Origin: Spirochaetaceae bacterium
GTDB lineage: Bacteria; Spirochaetota; Spirochaetia; DSM-27196; Salinispiraceae
DNA length: 5,372 nucleotides
Assembly (NCBI GenBank): GCA_007129335.1
Contig: SKVS01000176.1
Location: forward strand, 1-5,372
Direction: 5' to 3'
Part shown: positions 1 through 5,372 of the stretch, in pieces
Layout: every line of letters begins with the position of its first letter
Numbering within the stretch: position 1 is the first letter of the stretch
The notes under the pieces: model-generated
What the model saw: only the letters and a program-made list of their open reading frames with translations
What the model was told of the DNA's origin: nothing
The model's database searches: none
Position numbers and translations under genes: made by a program

Positions 1-1376
1 AATACTGAAACATAAGAGGAAAAGAACTGCTCCTTTTCTTTTTCTGATAGTATTGAGAAATTTTGATGAATAATTTCATTTTTCCGGGGATTCTCCGCGG
101 CAATACGGAATTTTTGTCGAAGATCAGCCACCGCGTATGGTATGTGGAGGTCCTGGGGTAGGTCTACCCGGTATTCAACGCATTCAGCGCTGGCAATCCA
201 CCCCCTTCCTTCCAAATCTTTCCAGGGTATATCGAAGCGTTTCGGGCCCACGAGGCTGAAAACCTCTTTTTCCAATCCGTCTTCCCGAACCAGGGTTGCT
301 GTCAGTCCCAGCCGGCGGACGGCCTGGAGCTCAGCAGTAATGCGAAATACCGGAGCCGGGAGCAGATGTACCTCGTCATAAATAATGAGTCCCCAGTTTC
401 TTGCCCGGAGCAGATCGAAGTGGGGAAATTCCCCATTCTGCCCGTTTCGCCAGGTCAGAATTTGGTAGGTTGCCACGGTAACCGGGAGAATTTCTTTTTT
501 TGCTCCGGTGTATTCCCCCAGGACTGAGTGATCAATGGAGGTCTTTTCCCGAATTTCCCTCATCCATTGATGTACTGCAGTGGTACTGGAGGTAAGGATC
601 AGGGTTTCCTGCCCAACCCTTTCCATGGCGGTCAAACCTACAATGGTTTTCCCCGAACCGCAGGGAAGTACAATAGTGCCGAATCCGGTCCCGGGCTGAA
701 GATCACCCAAAAAAGCGTCTACCGATTGCTTTTGGTAATCCCGTATTTCGAAGACTTGACCATTTTGCAGCCGCTCCTGAAGACTGATTGGCAGGGCCTC
801 TCCGTCTTTCAGGGGGGCTAGATCCTGTATTGGATACCCAATTTTAATGAGGGTTTCTTTAATTGTACCCCGATGGAACAGCGGTATGAAAAATCCCTTA
901 CTCCGGGAGACTTCTTCAGCTTGTTTTGTTGTCTGGTAAATTTCTATGGTTCCCTCGGGCAGCAGTTCTTCCGGGAGGAACAAGGGTTTTAATTTGGGGT
1001 GAGCTGCTAATTCCGCTGCTAAAGCCTGGGTTTTGGCCTGAAGGTATAATATTTTGTCCACAGAGGTCTGAAACAGTTTGAGGCTGCCGTACTTATTGAC
1101 CGTATCGATTATTGAGCTTACCAGGTTCCCGGGAAGGGGGAATCGGCTACACTCTTTTAGGCGAGCAATGATTTCTTCGCCGTCCAGTCCCGCTGAAGCA
1201 GCGTTCCAAAGGCTTAAATTACTCAGACGGTAGGTGTGAATATGTTCTGGACTTTTTTCCAGTTCAGCAAAGGCTGCCAGAATTCTGCGAGCATCTTCTG
1301 CCCCCGGGTCATGGACATCCAGGAGTATGGTTGCATCACTTTGTACAATTAAGGGCTTGCTCTGAGGATTAAACAT
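1..1376 (-). CDS. XPB/Rad25-type superfamily 2 DNA helicase, C-terminal part beyond the left edge
   Basis: This is an ATP-dependent 3'-5' DNA helicase of the bacterial XPB (ERCC3/Rad25-like) family, presumed to act in DNA repair or remodelling. I translated the minus strand from the ATG at 1376: 458 codons run to the left edge with no stop, so the 3' end is missing. Residues about 7-110 match the XPB N-terminal domain, with PLIVQSD at 8-14 and an SPEHIHTYRL stretch near 42. The ATPase core follows: RDYQ at 212-215, Walker A CGSGKT at 239-244, motif Ia STTAVHQW at 264-271, the DEVH box at 334-337, and motif III LTATLV followed by the XPB-specific RED triad at 364-366. The second RecA-like domain with motifs V and VI lies outside the window. 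The ATG fits the family's usual N-terminus. A weak AGG sits 4 bases upstream, and the preceding oxidoreductase stop lies 66 bases upstream in the same frame. Family assignment is firm; the exact repair role is unknown. Confidence 0.93.
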   Translation of the reverse strand, partial: MFNPQSKPLIVQSDATILLDVHDPGAEDARRILAAFAELEKSPEHIHTYRLSNLSLWNAASAGLDGEEIIARLKECSRFPLPGNLVSSIIDTVNKYGSLKLFQTSVDKILYLQAKTQALAAELAAHPKLKPLFLPEELLPEGTIEIYQTTKQAEEVSRSKGFFIPLFHRGTIKETLIKIGYPIQDLAPLKDGEALPISLQERLQNGQVFEIRDYQKQSVDAFLGDLQPGTGFGTIVLPCGSGKTIVGLTAMERVGQETLILTSSTTAVHQWMREIREKTSIDHSVLGEYTGAKKEILPVTVATYQILTWRNGQNGEFPHFDLLRARNWGLIIYDEVHLLPAPVFRITAELQAVRRLGLTATLVREDGLEKEVFSLVGPKRFDIPWKDLEGRGWIASAECVEYRVDLPQDLHIPYAVADLRQKFRIAAENPRKNEIIHQNFSILSEKEKEQFFSSYVSV

Positions 1377-1442
1377 GGAACCTAGGCTACCGTACCAAGG
1401 GAATTTGGGCAATCGGTTTGTTCTTCGATTCAGAATATCCGG
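1377..1442. other. 66-base gap between oxidoreductase and helicase genes
   Basis: This is the longest intergenic gap in the window. No strong hairpin plus T-run that would mark a terminator is visible, and no convincing -35/-10 pair. In the helicase frame it is open for 22 sense codons after the oxidoreductase TGA. Those codons do not resemble either protein family, so it is best read as a non-coding spacer. Confidence 0.55.
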
Positions 1443-2468
1443 TCAGGGGGAGAACTTTCCTCTGAGATATTGCCGGGGCCAGTCAATATCAGCATTCAGG
1501 CGATTGGCAGCCCTGAGCGGCCAGTTTGGATCTCTGAGCAGGGCACGTCCCAGAAATACAAAATCAGCTCTTCCTTCATGGACTATGGATTCTGCAAGGT
1601 CGGGGCAGTCGATCATGCCTCCTGCAATGATTTTAGTGTTTAATTGGGAGCCCATGGTATGGGCCATGCCTACCTGATATCCGGGATAGGGGGTAATGGG
1701 AGCCATAACCACCCCGCCAGAGGAAACATGGAGTCCACTGATACCATGGCGCTCCAGCACACCTCGGGATAAATCCCGGGCCAGTGACTCGGGGGTGTTG
1801 CCGTCCTCAGCCCAGTCGCTGGCAGAAATTCGCAGAATAATTGGAGTTGTGGATGGAATGACTTCCCGAATTGCTGCGAAGATCTGGTCCAGAATGAGCA
1901 TGCGGTCTTTCCCGTATTCGTCGTGTCGCTGATTGGTAAGGGGGCTGAGGAAGCTATTGATCAAATATCCGTGAGCTCCGTGTATTTCCAGGATATCAAA
2001 GCCAGCTTTCACTGCCCGGGAGGCGGCCTTTTGAAAATCATGAACAACCTGGTCTATGTCCCGGGCCTTCATTTCCTTTGGAGCTGGGTAATCGTCGCTG
2101 AAAGGTATGGGACTGGGAGCAGAAGGATGGGGAGTCCCCCGGGATTTCTTTCCTGCATGGGCTAGTTGGATGCCTGCTTTTGCTCCTCCAGCATGAATAG
2201 CATCTACAACCCGGGAATAGGGCTCGATTTGGTCATCGTTCCAGAGTCCCGCATCCTCAGGGCTAATTCTGCCTTCGGGGTTCACGGCAGTGGCTTCGCA
2301 AATGACCAAGCCTACACCGCCCAGAGCTCTTGCTCCGTAGTGTATGACGTGGAAATCCTTTACCCTTCCATCCTGCTCAGGACAGGAATACATACACATG
2401 GGAGCCATAACCAGTCTATTCCGGAGTTCCAGGGTACCCAGACGGGTTTTTTCGAATAATCTTGCCAT
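1443..2468 (-). CDS. NADH:flavin oxidoreductase / old yellow enzyme, YqjM class
   Basis: This is a cytosolic FMN-dependent ene-reductase of the old yellow enzyme superfamily, thermophilic-like YqjM/NamA class. The family reduces activated C=C bonds with NAD(P)H; the physiological substrate is unknown. The 341 residues form one TIM barrel, close to the 338 of Bacillus YqjM. Visible residues are MAPMCMYS at 21-28, with Cys25 (redox tuning) and Tyr27; GIQLAHAG at 99-106, with Gln101; HGAHGY at 163-168, with the substrate-binding pair His163/His166 and Tyr168; and Arg213 in ILRISASDW. The FMN-phosphate segments are IIAGGM and FLGRALLRDP near the C-terminus, and QYLRG ends with Arg336 at the place of the YqjM inter-subunit arginine finger. 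The usual GGSxENR loop after DEYG (183-186) is about three residues short. The ATG lies 5 bases after the upstream gene's stop with no clear Shine-Dalgarno, suggesting translational coupling. The family is certain; the pathway is not. Confidence 0.95.
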   Translation of the reverse strand: MARLFEKTRLGTLELRNRLVMAPMCMYSCPEQDGRVKDFHVIHYGARALGGVGLVICEATAVNPEGRISPEDAGLWNDDQIEPYSRVVDAIHAGGAKAGIQLAHAGKKSRGTPHPSAPSPIPFSDDYPAPKEMKARDIDQVVHDFQKAASRAVKAGFDILEIHGAHGYLINSFLSPLTNQRHDEYGKDRMLILDQIFAAIREVIPSTTPIILRISASDWAEDGNTPESLARDLSRGVLERHGISGLHVSSGGVVMAPITPYPGYQVGMAHTMGSQLNTKIIAGGMIDCPDLAESIVHEGRADFVFLGRALLRDPNWPLRAANRLNADIDWPRQYLRGKFSP

Positions 2469-2473
2469 CGTTT

Positions 2474-2932
2474 CTATGCTCGAATGTCCAAGAGGGTTGC
2501 ATGTCCTTTTGCTGAATACATGGAGTTTTGGTTCCGGGGTATACGCAGGGCAGCGATTCGGTTCTGAAGCTCAGCTTTCTTCCGTTGAAGGAAGGCTCGG
2601 GTTTGTTCGTTCCTTTGGAGTACCTGATCCTGGAGTCTTCCTAAACTTTCCTGTAACTCGGTAATTTCTTTGTCTCCTCCGGGGAAATTGTAGTGATACA
2701 TTTCCTGTAAGGGATCAATAACCTTCTGCATGGACAGGATTTCATTCAGGATTGCCTGTTCCATTTCAGCGTGGAGGGTAACTTTTTCTGTATCGCCTTG
2801 GGCTACCGCCTGTTCCTGAACATCGAGGATCGATAAATAGTTCTTGAACTTTGACCGCTGTTCTTCCAGCATGGACCGAAAGCGGCGCAGCAGGGTAATG
2901 CGCTGTTCTACTTCTGTTTCTGTTAAGATCAT
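2474..2932 (-). CDS. flgN: FlgN-like flagellar export chaperone
   Basis: This is a small (152 residues), highly charged, almost wholly helical cytoplasmic protein resembling FlgN, the chaperone that escorts the hook-associated proteins FlgK and FlgL to the flagellar type III export gate. Residues 5-70 read as a long amphipathic helix with the FlgN-like pattern: hydrophobic/Glu repeats, LDVQEQAVAQGD at 36-47, then a Glu-rich turn into VIDPLQEMY at 71-79. A second helix spans about 88-129. The tail has YSAKG at 139-143 and ends LLDIRA, a tail style I associate with FlgN-family proteins. There is no signal peptide, membrane segment or enzymatic motif. The gene starts 18 bases after the fliS stop with a good AAGAGGA ribosome binding site, and ends 5 bases before the oxidoreductase. 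The fliS neighbour supports the call. Because similarity in this family is mostly helical pattern, a FliT-like or other flagellar chaperone is an alternative. Confidence 0.72.
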   Translation of the reverse strand: MILTETEVEQRITLLRRFRSMLEEQRSKFKNYLSILDVQEQAVAQGDTEKVTLHAEMEQAILNEILSMQKVIDPLQEMYHYNFPGGDKEITELQESLGRLQDQVLQRNEQTRAFLQRKKAELQNRIAALRIPRNQNSMYSAKGHATLLDIRA

Positions 2933-2941
2933 TTGGAGTAT

Positions 2942-2948
2942 TCCTCTT
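2942..2948 (-). promoter_or_regulatory. Ribosome binding site of the FlgN-like gene
   Basis: AAGAGGA on the minus strand lies in the 18-base gap between the fliS stop and the ATG at 2932, with 9 bases of spacing. It supports the ATG start and independent re-initiation immediately after fliS. Confidence 0.65.
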
Positions 2949-2950
2949 GC

Positions 2951-3376
2951 CTATCCGGCTATATTGACCCCTGAGCGTTCTTGGGGCTGAACGTTTGTTG
3001 TCCCTGCAATCTGGGACCAGGCATCCCGAATTTGGGTTAATTGCTGGGCAATAATTCTGACAGAACGGGATTCCTTCTTCAGGTTTGCTTCGAGTAACTG
3101 CTCATTAAACCAAAGGTAGAGACTGAACATGGTCTGGGCAAAGTCCCCACCGTTTTCCATATCCAGGGAAACCATGAGCTCGGTAATAATATCCCGGGTT
3201 TTCAAAATTGCATTATTCACCTGATCCAGCTGTTTTGTGTTTTTTTCCAGAAGCTCTGCGGCAGCCTCAAGCTGGCGTATTGCCTCGTCGTACAACATGA
3301 CAACCAGCTGCCCAGGTCCGGCAGTTTTTACCCTGGTTTGTTTATAAGCACTGGCTTGGTAATTTGCTATTGGCAT
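2951..3376 (-). CDS. fliS: flagellar export chaperone FliS
   Basis: FliS binds the C-terminal helix of newly made flagellin in the cytoplasm, prevents early polymerisation and delivers it to the flagellar export apparatus. The 141-residue product has the family's four-helix pattern and signatures: the N-terminal cap NYQASAYKQTRVKTAGPGQL (5-24) with Tyr6-Gln7, the VMLYDEAIRQLE helix at 26-37, ITELMVSLDMENGGDFA at 64-80, LYLWFNEQLLEAN at 86-98, and IRDAW at 116-120. The family is usually about 125-135 residues, and the small excess is a polar tail after Trp120 ending VNIAG. The ATG is supported by the purine-rich ribosome binding site AAGGAAAGGA 6 bases upstream. It follows the propeller/NodB gene by 22 bases and precedes the FlgN-like gene by 18. 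No fliD or flagellin gene, its common neighbours elsewhere, is present here. In a spirochaete the client would be the FlaB-type core of the periplasmic filaments, which is an inference. Confidence 0.95.
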   Translation of the reverse strand: MPIANYQASAYKQTRVKTAGPGQLVVMLYDEAIRQLEAAAELLEKNTKQLDQVNNAILKTRDIITELMVSLDMENGGDFAQTMFSLYLWFNEQLLEANLKKESRSVRIIAQQLTQIRDAWSQIAGTTNVQPQERSGVNIAG

Positions 3377-3382
3377 GGTTTT

Positions 3383-3392
3383 TCCTTTCCTT
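3383..3392 (-). promoter_or_regulatory. Ribosome binding site of fliS
   Basis: AAGGAAAGGA on the minus strand is a doubled Shine-Dalgarno-like purine run ending 6 bases before the fliS ATG. It lies wholly in the 22-base gap after the propeller/NodB stop codon and fixes the start at 3376. It is the strongest such site in the window. Confidence 0.75.
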
Positions 3393-3398
3393 CTTTTG

Positions 3399-5372
3399 TT
3401 ATCGCGCTCTATCCATCAGTGTCGATACCGGTACAACCGAGTAACCTCGTTCGATAAGACCATTAAGGAGAATGTCCAGCTTGTTGAATAAGTAGTCGTC
3501 CCGTCCGCCGTCAGGCCGATCATCTCCCGGGCGGCCTAAGGTCATTGCAATGATAGAACCTGGTTTTTTTCTTTCAATGACCGATTCTATCAGTTCTGCA
3601 CTGGGAAAGTATAGTCTAGAAATGCCGGAAGCATCTCTTTTGGGTACCCAGTCGAGACTGTCTACATCCCGTCCAATATAGGTATAGTTCATTGCATTTC
3701 CAGCCTGAAGGATTGTTGGGCTGGTAAAATAATACGGTGCGTGCCAGAGCAGGGATAGTTCTCTCCCTGTTACTTCGTAAAATTCATCCTCGTTTCGGGC
3801 CAGGCCCTGGCGAATAAACTGGCTGGTAATTTGGTACCGGGTATCGGACATATCAAAGTAGACCGTAAATAAATTACCTACCTCGTGTCCTGACTCGGCA
3901 ATTTCCCTAACCGCTCCGGGGTTCCTCCGGATAAACTCTCCGTTTACAAAGAATGTTGCCCGGACATTATAATCTTTCAGGGTGGTCAGAATTGTTGTTA
4001 AGCCCTCCACCGAGTCAATTGCATTAAAGACCAGGCTCACTTCTCTGCGTCGAATTCGGGATCCATGGATGAAGGGGCTGAAGGATATGGGATCATCCCG
4101 CAGGGGAAAGGGTTCATACCGGGTTACCGGGGGATCGAAGAGGCTTACCGTACCAATGTCCCGAATATTACGAACCATGATCATGTTTCCATAACTTCCT
4201 GAAGAAAGGTTTTCCAAATAAACCCGAAAATCCGGACTCGAAGTCTGGGGCGGGGCAAAGATCCGGGAAGCCTGGGGTGCGCCGGTAACTCCTGAAGAAC
4301 CGTCGAGCCAGAGTTTGTTTTCCCGGTCATACCTCATGACCCGAGTGCCCTGGATGGCGGTAATATCACCGTTATCCTGGGCAAAACCCAAGGTTCTCAG
4401 CTGGCTGAAAAACAGAAACCTGCTGGTGTTAGCTTGAATATTTACCAGCTCTCCGAACAGGCTGCCCGCAATGATCAGCTGATCATCGGTGAGAAATACC
4501 GTTTTCAGGGGACCGGTATGCATAAAGGTTCGTTCTACTGTCCAGGTTTGGTAATTCCGTATTTCAACCCTGTCCAGCCTCATAAGGGCCACCCGGTTTT
4601 CCCGGGGACTTAATTCTATTCCCAAGGCTGTGGGATCGGTAATCCGTTCAAACTGATACTGATCCCGTTGTTCTGAAACATCCAGTCGGTAAATGGTGGA
4701 GGTATTCTGCCCAGCATCGAGGCTCTGGGTCAGCAAGGTAATAATTCCCTGGGATGACCAGAGGACCTGGGTAACTCGGGTATTGCGAGGCAGAAGCAAA
4801 AAGGGAAGCTGTATTACCTTTTGCTGAGCTGAAAAATCATTGTTTTGCAGGAAATACAGATAAATGCTTCTGCCGCCCTTATCCAGCAGGAGCTGAGTTC
4901 CGTCATGGTTTATCCAGAACCGGTCAAAATTTGGGTCGAAGTTAAAGGGTATGCTCCCAACCAGGGTTCCGATCTTCAGAAATTCCTGGTAGAGGCTTCG
5001 GGTAAAGAATTCAACTCCTAAAACCTGATAAACCAGAGATCCGCTAATATAGTACAGTTCATTGTCGGTTCCCCAAAAAATACTGGACAACTGTCCACTT
5101 CCCAGACTCCGGAACTCTTCATTCAATAATCGGTTATTTAAATATTGGTCAATGCTGAAATAGAAAATTCTATTTCCTTTGTGGTACATGAAAAAATCCG
5201 ACTCGGGACTCCATGAAGTAACCGGGGTTCTCAGATTGAGTTCCACCCGGTTGGATACGGTAAATTCTCGTCCTGTGCTGACCTCGACCAAGATAAGATC
5301 CCCGAAGGCTGTGCTCGTTCTTCTATGGTAGGTTATCCATTTTCCATCGGGGGAAGTTACCAGGGCGTCGGT
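3399..5372 (-). CDS. Beta-propeller-like protein fused to a degenerate polysaccharide deacetylase (NodB/CE4) domain, 5' end beyond the right edge
   Basis: The reading frame is open to the right edge and gives 657 residues here (numbered from the codon at 5372-5370), so the N-terminus, any signal peptide and the start codon are outside. The TTG at 5291 (residue 28) is an internal Leu: upstream codons read as coding, with the propeller turn SPDGKW at 7-12. Residues 1 to about 400 are beta-rich with repeated propeller-type turns (SPDGKW; SWSPESD at 53-59; FWGTDNE at 99-105; NHDGTQ at 155-160), resembling TolB/WD40-like blades. Residues about 443-657 follow the NodB/CE4 fold: VRATFFVNGEFI near 470-481, GHEVGN at 495-500, DSLDW at 571-575, PGSIIAM at 604-610. 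CE4 enzymes remove acetyl groups from chitin-like glycans or peptidoglycan with a divalent metal, but nearly all catalytic residues are replaced here, so deacetylase activity is unlikely. An envelope or periplasmic location is inferred from the family. fliS starts 22 bases downstream. Confidence 0.88.
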   Translation of the reverse strand, partial: TDALVTSPDGKWITYHRRTSTAFGDLILVEVSTGREFTVSNRVELNLRTPVTSWSPESDFFMYHKGNRIFYFSIDQYLNNRLLNEEFRSLGSGQLSSIFWGTDNELYYISGSLVYQVLGVEFFTRSLYQEFLKIGTLVGSIPFNFDPNFDRFWINHDGTQLLLDKGGRSIYLYFLQNNDFSAQQKVIQLPFLLLPRNTRVTQVLWSSQGIITLLTQSLDAGQNTSTIYRLDVSEQRDQYQFERITDPTALGIELSPRENRVALMRLDRVEIRNYQTWTVERTFMHTGPLKTVFLTDDQLIIAGSLFGELVNIQANTSRFLFFSQLRTLGFAQDNGDITAIQGTRVMRYDRENKLWLDGSSGVTGAPQASRIFAPPQTSSPDFRVYLENLSSGSYGNMIMVRNIRDIGTVSLFDPPVTRYEPFPLRDDPISFSPFIHGSRIRRREVSLVFNAIDSVEGLTTILTTLKDYNVRATFFVNGEFIRRNPGAVREIAESGHEVGNLFTVYFDMSDTRYQITSQFIRQGLARNEDEFYEVTGRELSLLWHAPYYFTSPTILQAGNAMNYTYIGRDVDSLDWVPKRDASGISRLYFPSAELIESVIERKKPGSIIAMTLGRPGDDRPDGGRDDYLFNKLDILLNGLIERGYSVVPVSTLMDRAR
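3402..4046 (-). other. Degenerate NodB (CE4) domain region, predicted pseudo-deacetylase
   Basis: These are domain boundaries inside the propeller/NodB gene, residues about 443-657. Aligned by eye to the five CE4 motifs: motif 1, normally TFDDG, reads VFNAID (448-453, bases 4014-4031), so the catalytic Asp becomes Asn450 and the metal Asp becomes Ala451. Motif 2, normally HTxxH after GHEVGN, reads LFTVY (501-505, bases 3858-3872), so both metal His are lost. Motif 3, normally RPPYG, reads HAPYY (544-548). Motif 4, DSLDW (571-575), is kept. Motif 5, normally LxH in GSIxLxHD, reads AMTLG (609-613), so His becomes Thr611. The frame is intact and fold-defining segments are well kept, which argues for a maintained non-catalytic domain rather than a decaying gene. 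Confidence 0.8.
4170..5372 (-). other. Beta-propeller-like region (partial at its N-terminus)
   Basis: This is the N-terminal part of the propeller/NodB gene visible here, residues 1 to about 400, with approximate boundaries. Short beta-strands alternate with turns of the SPDGK, SPESD, NHDGT and TDDQ kind, spaced about 45-55 residues apart, as in TolB-type or WD40-like repeats. Later examples are IELSPRENRVALMRLDRVEI, TVFLTDDQLIIAGSLFGEL and a DITAIQGTRVMRYD stretch. The blade count cannot be set because the start is missing. Such regions usually bind proteins or ligands; no partner can be named. Confidence 0.6.

Noticed and set aside
1..66. Possible frameshift near the left end of the helicase, because the expected second-domain start (VIGxYLDQL in actinobacterial XPB) is not obvious
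   Set aside because: The original frame stays open and ends in a stretch with SSY that can be matched loosely to GxY of the family, while the other two frames fit no better. The edge is too close to decide.
142..821. Plus-strand open frames at 142-381 and 528-821
   Set aside because: They lie antisense to the helicase, whose motifs are clear, and their translations show no family resemblance.
1381..1400. Imperfect inverted repeat (CCTAGG ... CCAAGG) just upstream of the helicase start
   Set aside because: Only five base pairs with a mismatch around an 8-base loop can form and there is no T-run, so neither a terminator nor an operator is supported.
1696..2664. Series of plus-strand open frames across the oxidoreductase region and into the FlgN-like gene
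   Set aside because: They are low-complexity shadows of well-identified minus-strand genes, produced by codon bias, with no plausible ribosome binding sites or motifs.
3377..3398. T-rich plus-strand stretch between the propeller/NodB gene and fliS as a possible terminator
   Set aside because: There is no stem, and on the coding strand it is the purine-rich ribosome binding site of fliS.
3982..4194. Plus-strand 70-codon open frame inside the NodB region
   Set aside because: It is antisense to a recognisable domain, and its composition is typical of a shadow frame.

Overview
The window is a densely packed stretch of bacterial chromosome in which every supported gene lies on the minus strand. 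Transcription runs from right to left. The flagellar chaperone pair, the bacterial XPB-type helicase and the propeller/NodB fusion together suggest a spirochaete (Spirochaetota, Treponema/Spirochaeta-like). That assignment is an inference from gene content; no rRNA or other strong taxonomic marker is present. Base composition looks roughly 50% GC.

Layout in order of transcription: (1) 5372-3399, a large protein with its 5' end outside the window, made of an N-terminal beta-propeller-like region and a C-terminal polysaccharide-deacetylase (NodB/CE4) fold; (2) 3376-2951, FliS, the flagellin export chaperone; (3) 2932-2474, a FlgN-like flagellar export chaperone; (4) 2468-1443, an FMN-dependent old yellow enzyme of the YqjM class; (5) 1376 to the left edge, an XPB/Rad25-type superfamily 2 DNA helicase whose C-terminal part lies outside the window. 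The gaps are 22, 18, 5 and 66 bases. No convincing promoter or terminator is visible between the genes, so they are probably one operon or part of one. No stretch over 300 bases lacks a gene.

Two genes are easy to misread because they run off the window. The helicase has no stop codon here, and I recovered it by translating 1376 down to 3 without an internal stop. The propeller/NodB gene has a TTG at 5291 that could be taken for a start, but the reading frame continues with propeller-like coding sequence to the right edge.

The most interesting observation is that the NodB domain has lost essentially all canonical CE4 catalytic and metal-binding residues (the TFDD motif, both His of HxxxH, the RxP arginine and the C-terminal His) while keeping the fold signatures. 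It looks like a pseudo-deacetylase fused to a propeller and encoded directly upstream of two flagellar chaperones. A role linking envelope or peptidoglycan to periplasmic flagella is conceivable but speculative. The XPB-like helicase and the ene-reductase have no obvious flagellar role and appear to be housekeeping or stress genes carried in the same transcription unit.
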